64,000 nt of DNA. It comes from Euglena gracilis. Taxonomy: Eukaryota > Euglenida > Euglenophyceae > Euglenales. A model generated the notes under the pieces. The model was not told the DNA's origin. It saw nothing but the letters and a program-made list of their open reading frames with translations, and ran no database searches. Where the stretch lies: positions 12,270,716 through 12,334,715 of the forward strand of contig CP154954.1 of the NCBI GenBank assembly GCA_039621445.1, in the 5' to 3' direction. Shown piece by piece: positions 12,588-24,692 of this stretch; the stretch's first letter is position 1; the number at the start of each line of letters is the position of its first letter. The position numbers and the translations under genes were made by a program.

Positions 12588-12868
12588 CAGGCTTTCTTTT
12601 TAAGAGAGGGGGCACCCAGCACTTCCCCCCCCCTCTGGGCGAGTCATGAAAAAGACACCGCAAAAAATATCCCTCACACCCGCTTATTCATTTTTTGAAC
12701 TTTTTTCCTTCAACACTATCGGTTTCGGGCTAAAATATTCAGGCTCAGATAATAAAAAAACCACTTGAGAAGAAAATATCGGTGCAAAGTGCTAAAGCAT
12801 CCGGACAACCCCCCCCCTCCCCCATCCACGGTCTTCCATTAATTCTTTCTTAATTAAAAAGAAGCCGG
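12588..12868. mobile_element. MITE-like insertion, GGCTTTCTTTTTAAG ends
   Basis: Inverted ends GGCTTTCTTTTTAAG and TTAATTAAAAAGAAGCC around ~280 bp with G and C runs. It is related to the better preserved element at 16600-16862. The right end abuts the long repeat LR copy 1; a similar right end precedes LR copy 2 near 37165, so the end may be older than the LR duplication. No clear TSD. Confidence 0.5.
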
Positions 12869-15800
12869 TCCGGCACCCAACATGATCTGCTTCTGGAACT
12901 GCTTGCATCTCATATCAACATTCCATTCGAGCAACATGGGCATGATTTGACGTTGGGCCTGAGTTTAGGCCAGAGTAATATCCAGACCTTAAACTTGATC
13001 CCATCCTGAGAAAAATAACAACTTTTTTGCCATACCAAAATGGGACCCATTTCCCAGTGAACAGCCCAGCCATAAATCCAAAAAAAAGTTCCAGACATCA
13101 TTTCTCCCAGAACAAAAAAGACAAAAAACGGCGTAAGAGTGGTCAGATGCTGCAGCATTTTGGCCTCATCTTCACCAGGATCCCTGAACCGCCATTCTTC
13201 TTCTTTTGCAAGTTGGTAAGATTTCATTTCAACAGCACATTTTTCCCATTCAAAGTCGAGTAGCAACAGAAGAAGGTGTCTGAAAGACCTGTGTTGGTCA
13301 TCATTTTCTGTTTCATCCTTGGTACCTAAGTTCTCCTCCCCTACGGTGCCCCCAAACCCTTCTTGGAGTGTGGGCTGGTACCCAATAAGGTGCCCTCCTT
13401 TCTCCTCTCCTCCCACTTTTCCCCCCCCCCTTCTTTGGAGTGTGGCCTGAGGGTCCCCAGCCCCCCTCACCTAACTCTGGGTACCCTTGTCCTTTATGTT
13501 GAGACCTGCCCAAAGCCTTCCTCATCTCCAGCCAGTGAAGAAGTGTTGGAGCTTCTTACCAGCAGGTCGGCAAGTGGGTGATTTGTCAACTGTCGCAATC
13601 AGGGAAGGCGATGGCCGCACAGGGTCGCCAACCTCAAATTTTAAACTGACTAGGTCAGATATTCAATCGATTTTCCAAGAAGAATTTAGAAGCTGATTCC
13701 CGGTTCAACAAAAAAAAAACACACAAAAGACGTGGTCACCCTCCATTTTGGCCCACTGTATTTGGACTTCGCACCTATGGGGACGAGGGGGGAACCAGCC
13801 ATGCGCAAGGGAGGCTTGGAGAACTGGGACAGAAAACAGCAAACGGGGCGGCGGGAGGGCAAGCAGGGAGGACAGCTGCGCGGCGGCGGGGCCAGCGTCT
13901 TGCGTCGGCACGGAGGGGGAGCGGGGTTGTCTGTGGGCGAACAGCGACAAAGGGGGAAGAACACCCGGACCCGGCATCCGCAGAAGTGGACCCGTCCAAA
14001 ACAGCCTCCCATTTCCGTACTCGTTGACCTGTCCTCATAAAGGCCTGTATCCCACCTCTGTGGTGTGTCTGGGTGCAAATGGCGTTTGGTGTTACAAGTT
14101 TTAACAGCATACGTATTGATATTTTAATACAGCTGCAATTGTCGCTTCTAAATGTTTGTCATACATGCACACACATATGCATATGTACATGCAAAAATTT
14201 TATGTGTGTTTATATTTATTGGCATAGTTGGGGAAGCAGGCAATAGCTTCCTTTGTTTTGGGGGAGGCGGATACTTGCTTCCCTCTGGAATTATGGATAA
14301 AATTAAAAGTGCCCATGGTTTTTTCATTTGGGTTCTGTAGGATTTCCATCAGCTAAATATAAACTGGCTACAATCCAGCCGGGCTGCTGCTAAGCACTCA
14401 GCAAATCTGGGCATGGCAGCTGGCGGCGTTGAGGCTGAAAACCATACCCATGCAGTTTAGGCGCTGTTTCGGCCCGAGAAATTGTACAACAAAACAAAAT
14501 TTTTTGCGACTGTGAAAATCCCTGGGTCCAAGGAAATTTATCAGAAAACAGCTTTGCCCAGGAATTGTGTCGTTTACAAAAGGTTAACACTGTTGAACAA
14601 TTGTTGGAGAACATGGTTTCTGGGGGCAGCTTTCCGTAGGCAATTGCAAAATCCAGTCGAGCACATCAAATATGGTCCAGGTGTTAGGTGTTGCAGTGGA
14701 CGTCGGGAAGGCAAATACATGTCCAGCAGACATGCTCAGGAAGGAAGACATAAAGTAGGCACTGAGAAGGCACCATATTGAATTGAATTTTGTGAGACGT
14801 TTTTGGCAGGCATCAGAACACGTCTGGGAACTGTGGCATCTTATCCTAACCAGAGTGGACACTGCACATGACAAACCAAACCCCACCAATAAGTGCATGG
14901 GAGGGTGTGCGCCTTTTTGGAACCTGGTTTCCGGCTGGTCCCTGAAACAGATGGCCCAAATGCAGCCCATATTGCGGCACCGCGCACTCATCAGGAACGC
15001 CCCCAGAGTGCCTCAAAACGGCCAGGTTGCATCAAAATTTTCACCCTTCAAACAGAAATCAATGATTTCCCACTGGACTCAAAAGTGTTGAAAACCGGGA
15101 CATCTTGAAGCCTTTTGGTGTCTTCTGTGCAAGCAACTTTTTATCGACATCCGGGGAGGGGGTCACTTCCACTCTTTCAAAAACCTGTCGGCCACTACCC
15201 CCCTTCCCACCGCCAGGAACGGTCATTCTGGAGTCTAAGGGAAATTGACCAACAAATGTGAAGCAAATGGCCGAAAAAAAGTTCCTTTGCTTTCGGCGAC
15301 AGGCCATTTTTGGTGGGTGTTTGCCCCCCAGGGGGAAGGAGTTGGGGGGAGAATTCTTCAAAAATTTCGACGAATTCGCGCCAAAAAAGATACACCCACC
15401 AGCCCCTACCCCCACCCCGGGGGGGAGGGGGTTCAAGGGACCCACCCACCCTACCCCCTGCCCCCCCCCCGGGGGAGGGGGTCCAAGACTAAAAAAAAAA
15501 CCTCCTGGCCAGAAACCAGTCGGCCACCCCCCCCCCTGGGAGGGGAGGGTCAGGCCATGATTGCATGGCTGGGGACCAGACTGCTTCGGCGTGGTATAGG
15601 GCAATGGCCTGGCCAAAGCGCCAATTTTTGGCGTGGATAGAAAAGTTTGGGAAACGGCCAGTGATAAATTCTTGGAACCCTCTGAGGAGTGGACAAATTA
15701 GAAAACCAAAGCTGGTGCCTGAAAAGACATCCTGCTATTCGCAGGGCTTGAAGGGAGAAGAGGATCAGAGAGCAGTTGCCCAGCAAACTGGTTCTTTGAA

Positions 15801-16017
15801 GGTTGCGAGGGACGGTGATGAGTCAGAATCATGGTCTCCTTTGCAAAGAAAAATGGCATAAAACTGAGATTTCTTGTGAGACGCCATGTGAGAAATTTCA
15901 ACCAAGGCAATGTAACATTGCAATTATCTTCATGGTCGTCGTCGTCGTCGTCATCACCATCACCATCATCATCTTCACTGTCGTCAAGCACCTATAGCTG
16001 ACCCCCAGATTTTCGCC

Positions 16018-16085
16018 ATTTTCGACCATTTTTCGGCCATTTTCGGCCATTTTCGGCCATTTTCGGCCATTTTCGGCCATTTTTT
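16018..16085. repeat. Subterminal TTTTCGGCCA tandem array
   Basis: Five to six near-perfect 11-bp units at the left end of the hAT-like element, mirrored by three or four near its right end (18338-18370). Inner copies of CTATAGGTG (16087-16095) and CACCTATAG (18315-18323) close each array, so each end also looks like a miniature element. Confidence 0.85.
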
Positions 16086-16599
16086 CCTATAGGTGGTGGG
16101 TAAAACTGCCTTAAAATTCTTTCACACCAACAATGCATTTTGATCATTCAGTCAACATGAAAGCAGTTGTGACAAGCTAACGCATCCAAGGAGGTCCATT
16201 TGGAATTAACGCTCAGGGATTGAAGAGGTCAAAGAGTTTTTTGTTGCAATATGCAAATGCAAGGTTTTGGGAATAGGCTTCTTTTTTCCTGCCAAAGTGG
16301 CTCTTGTCCACTTTGGTTCTTTTTGCTGGGGGTTCTTGGGACGCTTCATGAGAGTGGTTGGCACATGACATATTAACTAACCACAATGGTGGGTGGCGAC
16401 ACCAAAACTGGTGCTTTTCTCTTCGAGCCTCTTGGCGTGGATGCTTTTCACAAACAACTTCCCTTCACCCATCCCAACTTGATACCCCAAGCAACATTGT
16501 TTGATGGTGGCACTGCTAGATCCCATCCACTTGTGTGCAATAAACCTAATGAAGGCACCACACCTTTTACGGAGAAAAAAACACTTCACATACTTTGCC

Positions 16600-16862
16600 C
16601 AGGCTTCTTTTTAAGGCCCCCGGGGGGGGGGCCACCCACCCAGAGTGGCGCGGGACCCCCCCCGGGGGGGGGGGGGGGCGGGGACCCCCCAAAATCGGGC
16701 CCGTTAAAGGCAATTTTCAAAAATTTTCAGCGCTTTGCGCCGAAAAGGTATACCCGGCGCGGGACCCCCCCCCGGGGAGGGGGGTCCGGCCCCGGACCCA
16801 CCCACCCACCCCCCCTCCCCCCCGGGGGGGGGGGGGGGTCAGGTGACTTAAAAAGAAGCCTG
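16600..16862. mobile_element. MITE with CAGGCTTCTTTTTAAG TIRs
   Basis: 263-bp element with perfect 16-bp inverted ends CAGGCTTCTTTTTAAG / CTTAAAAAGAAGCCTG and an 8-bp duplication with one mismatch (ACTTTGCC / TCTTTGCC). The interior alternates long G and C runs. Single related ends occur near 20130 and 37165. Confidence 0.8.
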
Positions 16863-17204
16863 TCTTTGCCTCACCTTGTCACCACAATTTTCTGAAATGT
16901 CATTAAAACCATCAGCTTTGGCCCAAAATAACCCATTCGGAGATGCTTCTTTGAGCAACATGTGTTCCACGGTCAGGCATAATGGCAGGCAAAGAGAGGC
17001 ATGATTTCAAAGAAGCCTTGATGTAAAATGTCATCCGTCATGTTGAGACGATCATCCGTCTAGATGTGGAGAAATTGGGAGAAAATGCACTCAGCTTGAG
17101 CGGCAGAACAAAAACAAAACAAAGCAAGCAAGCATGTGATTGGCCCATAATGTTGAAATATTGGCATCAAATGCGCTCACCCAATTGTCCAATGTCTGCA
17201 TCTT

Positions 17205-17660
17205 GCCCAACATCGCATCTTGTCCAGCATCTACATCTTGTCCAATATCTACATCCATTGCATCAGCAACCACTGCACAACCACTTGTCTGGTGTGTGCA
17301 TCTTGTTCAATACCTGCATCTTGTCAAGATCTTGATGTTGTCCAGTATCTGCATCCATTGCATCTTGTCCAGCATCTGCATCTTGTCCAGCATCAACATC
17401 TTGTCCAGCATCTGCATCTTGTCCAGCATCAACATCTTGTCCAGCATCTGCACCTTGTCCAGTGTCTCCATCTTGTCCAGCATCTGCATCTTGAACAACA
17501 TCTACATCTTGTCCAGCATCTGCATCTTGAACAACATCCACGTCTTGTGCAGTGTCTGCATCTTGTCCAGTGTCGACATCTTGTCCAGTGTCTGCATCTT
17601 GTTCAGCATCTGCATCCATTGCATCTTGTCCATTATCTGCAACCACTGCATCCACTGGCT
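17205..17660. repeat. 18-bp minisatellite
   Basis: About 25 units of CATCTTGTCCAGCATCTG and variants. As the unit is a multiple of three, frames stay open: on the minus strand as DAGQD-type repeats. I regard coding as unlikely because no start, splice signal or flanking exon supports it. Confidence 0.9.
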
Positions 17661-18920
17661 CCCAACCTAATAAAATGACCACAGAAACCTCAAAAATGAC
17701 CCCAAAAAGCCTAAAATCGACCCCAAAAAGCCCCAAAAAGCATCCAAAATGACCTAAAATGGTTTCAAATAACCTAAAAAACGCCAACAATGTCCACAAA
17801 AAATTATAAAAAATAACCCGAAATCACCAAAACGATGCAAAATGGCCAAAAATGCCATAAAATGTGCTCATATTGACCCAAATTAGCCCAATATTTGCCA
17901 AATCAGTGCAAATTATCCCCAAAATTAGCAAAAATTGATCCAAAATGGCCAAGATGGGTGCAATACTGGAGATTTGTGGAGAAATTATCCTAAAAATGGG
18001 TTTAATTCTTCAAAATAAAAAAAATGCCAGCATCGCCCTTGTCACTAAAATTTTCTGAAATGCCATCAAAACATTCAGCTTTGGCCCAAATAACCCTTTC
18101 AGAGGCGGTTCTTTGAGCAGCATGTGTTGCAGGGCCAGGCATAATAACAAAAGGAGAGAGGCTGCACAGAGACAAGAATCAGTCGCACTGAAAATTGCCC
18201 CTCAGGGAAAGAGCAACTGTTAGGCAAAAAAAACACAAAAAAAATTCCAACAAATTTTTTCTCATTTCCAACCATTGTCGGCCATTTTGTCGGCCACCCA
18301 TTGTCGGCCACCCCCACCTATAGAGCCCAAAATTTCAATTTCGGCCATTTTCGGCCATTTTCGGCCATTTTTACTATAGGTGCTTGACTGTCGTCGTCGT
18401 TGTTGTCGTCGTTGTCGTCGTCGTTGTCGTCGTCGTTATCGTCATCATTATTAATCAAATAATGTGGTGGCATCACACATGGTGATAATCATACTGGAAT
18501 CACCATCGTCGTCGTCATTCCTATTAATATTGTTCTTATTGTTAGTGCTGCCGTTGCTCAATGCCCTCCTCCTCATTGTTGCTTCTGGTGCTGACATTAT
18601 ATTATATTGTATGCTTGAAACCTTTTGGCATTTTGGGAGTCAATTACCAAAGTGGTGTTGGGTGGGTTCAAAAAAAATTTATGTCAAGAACTGTGTTTGG
18701 GCCAAGAGTTAGGGGGAGCGTGGGGATGGGGCCGAAGGCATCGTGGCTGGTCGCCCCCCGGGCCCCCTAAAAACCTTGGCCCAAAACGCTGTTCTTGGTC
18801 TGATACCGTCTGTGGGCGAAGATCTAAGGCTTTCACTGTCTCAAAATCAGCCCAAACACGGGCTTGATAAGGGTTTGGTGGGTTCAAAAAAAATTTAAAA
18901 ATAAGACCCTTTGCTGGAGA

Positions 18921-20130
<1,210 letters not shown>

Positions 20131-21135
20131 TCTTTTTAAGGAAGGTTGCACTCCCCCCCTCCCCCGGTGGTGGTATGGACAGGGGGGGGGGGCATCTTGA
20201 CCCCTTCCTGGGGGGGGGGGTCAGGTTTGGGGGGGGGGGGTATGTGGCACACCCACACCGAAAAGGGACCTTTTCAAGTTGAAATTGGTTTGGTTGGACG
20301 GCACTGGGACCCAAAACTGAACCAACCAAAATCACCACAGAAATGACAAAATATGGATGGAAAAAAAAATGCAAAAAAAAACCCAAGAAACAGCAGTGAC
20401 CAAAATGACATAAAAAGACCTGAAATGGCCCCAAAATAGCCAGCAATGGCCAAAGATGGTGAAGATGTCCGAAAACCACCAAAGAGGCCGGAAAATGCCG
20501 GAAATACAACGATACTTGCTCATACACTACAATACTTGCTCATTTGAACTAAATTTACTCGAAGTGGCCCGAATTGGAAAAAATTGGTGCTACATGTCAT
20601 GCATTTTCTGCACCACTCCAGATTAATCAAGGTGTTGTGGGCCTAACAAAAGCAAACCTTCAATGCTTCTCTGGCGAAATTATAGATTTCTGCCCTAGTG
20701 GAAGAAAAAATTGGTTCGAGTCCACTATAAAAAATACAATAGTGTCACAAAAAAGATTAAGAGGGTGTTCAATTGTGAAGGATTTGGTATTTTTGCTCAT
20801 TCATGGAAGAATTTGTTGCAGTTAATTCAGCGAGTAATGAGATCATTGGGATCTGCTGGAAGGTACCCCTTGACAAGGCACAACACAAGGCACGTTGAGA
20901 GAAACACATATATTAAGCGATTGGAGGTTGTGTGGGGAGGGCATGGCTTGAAAAGGGGAAATGCCATCTCTGCTGGCTTTGCTCGCACTTTGCGGTCAAA
21001 GAGGAAAACGAATATGTTAGCTCTGACCATCAAGGGGTGCAAACTCGCTCATTTGATGGCTGCTCCCTTCTCCTTTGCTCCTGTCCCCAGGACTTTTTGC
21101 ACACAGTTGAGGTGGGAAATCATCCAGGCAACTGG
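20131..21135. other. No gene seen; one MITE end and G runs
   Basis: Starts with a GCTTCTTTTTAAG end like that of 16600-16862, then poly-C/poly-G tracts (20150-20240), then AT-rich sequence with many AAAATG phrases like those at 17680-17990. No convincing exon. A frame near 20860-21010 is open into the microsatellite but has no known motif. Confidence 0.45.
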
Positions 21136-21872
21136 CGTATATACATACATACATACATACATACATACATACATACATACATACATACATACATACATAC
21201 ATACATACATACATACATACATACATACATACATACATACATACATACATACATACATACATACAGATAGACATACAGACATACAGACATACATACATAC
21301 ATACATACATACATACATACATACATACATACATACATACATACATACATACATACATACATACATACATACATACATACATACATACATACATACATAC
21401 ATACATACAGACATACATACATACATACATACATACATACATACATACATACATACATACATACATACATACATACATACATACATACATACATACATAC
21501 ATACATACATACATACATACATACATACATACATACATACATACATACATACATACATACATACATACATACATACATACATACATACATACATACATAC
21601 ATACATACATACATACATACATACATACATACATACAACATACATACATACATACATACATACATACATACATACATACATACATACATACATACATACA
21701 TACATACATACATACATACATACATACATACATACATACATACATACATACATACATACATACATACATACATACATACATACGTACGTACGTACGTACG
21801 TACGTACATACATACATACATACATACATACATACATACATACATACATACATACATACATACATACATACA

Positions 21873-21903
<31 letters not shown>

Positions 21904-21950
21904 GCATGCATGCATACATACATAAATACATACATATACCCATATACATA
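21136..21950. repeat. (ACAT)n microsatellite, ~0.8 kb
   Basis: About 200 tetranucleotide units with ACAG variants (21262-21290, 21410), one phase break near 21636, and an ACGT block (21780-21806). All long frames here are artefacts. Confidence 0.97.
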
Positions 21951-23577
21951 TATACATATATGCTGGCTGTGACAAGTAGCAAGTTGACCGACCCCTGCCC
22001 TCCGCGTCGCAAACGACTCAATATGCGTCGAGGGGGAGGAGGGAAAGCTAGAGAGAGCAGAAGGGGAAGATTAGGGTGGGAACCAAAGAGAACGCAACCA
22101 AAACTAAGAGCAAATAACCTGTCTCTTTTCGCAGCAACCAGTGGCATTGGAAGCCCAAGCACAATTCATTGCCTGCAAGAGAGTGGTCCAGCAAGTTGTG
22201 TGTTTGAGACATGGTCACAACAGTGGGACATGCTTTTTTGTTTGCTGATTTGCTCCCCCAAAAAAAACCCGAAATACCAAAAAAAATGGTAATTTTGGAA
22301 GGTGTCAATAAAATTTCTGGCGCCTCACGCCGGTTGATGGAAAGTCATTTTCCCAGCTGGAGCTGCAAGCAGACCGGGGGGGGGGTTCTCAAGAAATTCC
22401 ACTGGCCGATTAGGAGATACCCGTCTTCGTTGGGATGAGGTTAGGCACCATAGGAAGTTGACACCGGAGAAAGCGGGTTCAGGCAATGATGCACGGGCCT
22501 TTGGGGTGGTCCCTGGCATCCGACTTGGGCAGCGGATCAAAGGGAGCTTCCCCCAGTGAGGACGTGGGGGGGGGGGGGTCCAGAACCCCCCCCCATGTCC
22601 TCATGATCAATGATCAAGCACACGGATGATCAAATGGCTCCGCCCCCGCCACCTCAAGCCCCCTCCTGCACCCCGGGGTGGGGGCGTCTTGGACGATTCT
22701 GTTGGCGTTTCCTGGAAATTGTCCTGAACGGATCCCAGACACGCCACGGGTGTCGGGAAGGGCCCAACTCGGGGGATTTGCGAATTCTCAGGCTTGGGCC
22801 TGGTCCAGGGGGGTCTGGTCGCCTGCCAGGCTGGGTGTCTGGGAAAAAACCACATGAACCCAAACTCCAAAAAATCCTAAAAATTCCATTTTTGACCAAG
22901 TTTTTTTATCCATATTTTTCAACAAATGTCTACAGCCTGGCTTTGCAACTGTATTTCAGCTCAGAGGATAGAAAACTTGCGCTGGCTGGAAAGAAGGCTG
23001 CTGGCTGACCCCCCCCTCTCCCCCCCAATGGGTTCCCCGGCTGGAACTAAGCCCGACCCGGAGCAGAGCTGGGTTCCCAAAAAAAAATCGAAAATGCAAA
23101 ATCCCCCAATAAACTGTCAGCTGTGCAAAAAAAGAAAATTGATGCTTCACCCTAATTTGCCCTGGCAATATATTCACTTAGTGACCGTCGGGTCAGGATA
23201 CTTGCCCGGCCAAAGGCCGGGCTGGAAAACAATTTTCAGCGCTTTTGGCCGCTTCCGGCTGGATTTTTGGGTGAGTGGGTGGGTGGTTGACCCCCCTGGG
23301 GAGGGGGTTGGGTGGGTGGGTGGGTTTTCGAGAGAGAAAAAAAGTGGGTGGGTGATTTAGGCCCGGGGAAAAGTGCCCCCCACCCCCCACTGGCCACTGG
23401 GGGGAGGGGGGTGAGCCACCCACCCACCCACTCTCGAAAACCCACTCCCAAGGGGGGTGGGGTCACACAAGTGTTAAGTGAATCCATGGCCCTGGCCCAC
23501 CCTTTTGCAATTTGAACACCATTTTTTGCCCACGTTTTTTCCCATTTTTGCACCTGCGAAAGAAAATACGTCGCCAT
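21951..23577. other. No gene seen; G/C-run inverted repeats
   Basis: Notable parts: TGAGGACGTGGGG facing CCCCATGTCCTCA (22556-22605), and a hairpin of GGGTTTTCGAGAG facing CTCTCGAAAACCC (about 23320-23445). No exon I can support. Confidence 0.45.
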
Positions 23578-24692
23578 CTTAGGCGGCCTAACTCGCACTA
23601 GCTTTGAAAGTGACTGTAAATTTGCGCCGACGCGCAATGCCAAAAAAAATTCTGTTTTCGAACACCGAGGCCTGAGACTCGAGACAGCCCGCATTAGTGT
23701 CTCCCTGCACCCCCTGGGCCTGGGGACGAAACCAACGACTTGGAACTCTGCGGTCTACGGGCACAGCGCTCCCGGGGCCAAGTGTGCATGAACACAAAGC
23801 GCTGGGTGATGAAACGAGGTGACTCCACTGCGCAGTTGCGCTTTGGCGCAACGATTTTTTTTCATTACAAAAATAAAACGCTTCGGCTCACCAAACCCGC
23901 ACACTGGCCGTGCAGAGTGGGGCCTCCGACACACCGTCACACATCAGAGGGAATCCTATAAGCTCAGGGGCTTCTGTTATGCATTGCGCTTAAGCGCTTA
24001 ATCACAATGTATTTACATTGCGTTTAAGCGCAATGTAAAATTTTTGTGCTTCGGCGCAATGTCCATAACCATTGCCTTCTGTGCCCATCATTGTGGGGCC
24101 TGGCGTTGCTCACCAGACGTTAGGACAGGTCCCTGGGCTTGCCCTCAATAGCCCCAACACCCCCCACCTGGGTGGTTCGCTGTAACGCTCCTCGCACTTC
24201 AAGCACCCAGCGATCACAACTCTGTGACATGCCGTTTTTTCCAACTTTTCACAACGTGTATGTAGAGTCCACCTTCTGGATGCCTCAGCAGACAACCCTT
24301 CACAGACACATCGCAGAGCCCACCAAAAAAAAAGCAACAAAAAGGGCCAAATTACACCCAGCCTGTGTAGCACCATCCGGGGAACACAGTCAAGGCTTCA
24401 AAAACTCGCAACGGGGATTTGACCCTTTTTGGGAAAATTCACGTGTCCCAGAGTTCAAACCCAGGGTTTTGAACCTTTTTCAAAATGGTGCACAGGCTGA
24501 AAAACACCAAAATTGGGCCTGTTCCCCGGGGCCCAACATCGGCAAATGATGCACACGCCACCGTGGAGGGTCTCCGTGGAACCAGAGGGTAAAAAGGGTG
24601 GGTTTCACCGCCGGGTTTCAAAAAGATTGAAAATTTGCGCCAAAGCGCAAGCTAAAAATCAAAACCTTAAGTGCGAGTTTGGCCACTTAAGA
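23578..24692. mobile_element. TIR element 4, 1.1 kb, candidate TSD CCAT
   Basis: Left end CTTAGGCGGCCTAACTCGCAC-type, right end inverted CTTAAGTGGCCAAACTCGCAC-type, the same termini family as elements 1 and 2. CCAT flanks both sides (23574-23577; 24693-24696) if one extra A is allowed at the right end. The interior has its own set of GCGC palindromes with different cores (GCGCTTTGGCGC, GCGCTTAAGCGC; 23624-24060 and 24630-24655). No ORF1 similarity seen: a short non-autonomous relative. Confidence 0.65.

Larger units (their letters stand above)
15985..18386. mobile_element. hAT-like element, 2.4 kb, TSD ACTGTCGT
   Basis: Perfect 13-bp terminal inverted repeats CAAGCACCTATAG / CTATAGGTGCTTG and a perfect 8-bp duplication ACTGTCGT (15977-15984 and 18387-18394). 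Subterminal arrays of TTTTCGGCCA lie at both ends (16018-16085; 18338-18370). A ~130-bp block is present twice inside (near 16895-17010 and 18045-18165). No transposase frame is visible, so it is non-autonomous. It sits inside LR copy 1 and itself contains a MITE (16600-16862) and an 18-bp minisatellite. Confidence 0.8.
12856..18920. repeat. Long repeat LR, copy 1 (interrupted)
   Basis: Colinear, with obvious base-level similarity, to 37160-41506 and 42640-45149. In order: a block from AACATGATCTG to CAAAGTCGAG (12890-13262), a GC-rich block (13365-13920), a block around CCTGGGTCCAAGGAAATTTATCAG (14510-14990), a block with KPKLVPE-type frame (15648-15910), a CATC/GTC repeat, and a tail (18490-18920). 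It is cut by a 2.4-kb hAT-like element (15985-18386) and has ~740 bp of extra G/C-rich sequence (14900-15640). Coding traces exist: a minus-strand frame at 13120-13270 is kept between copies 1 and 2, and a plus-strand frame at 15655-15830 is kept in all three, but stops interrupt both. It could be a decayed gene family or an autonomous element; I cannot tell. Confidence 0.7.

Noticed and set aside
17140-17799. DAGQD or ILSSI repeat protein
   Set aside because: The 18-bp minisatellite is open in several frames; no splice or start evidence and it lies within a non-autonomous insertion.
20711-22162. Frames of 270-404 codons (YIHT or MYVC repeats)
   Set aside because: Produced by the ACAT tetranucleotide array; periodicity explains openness.
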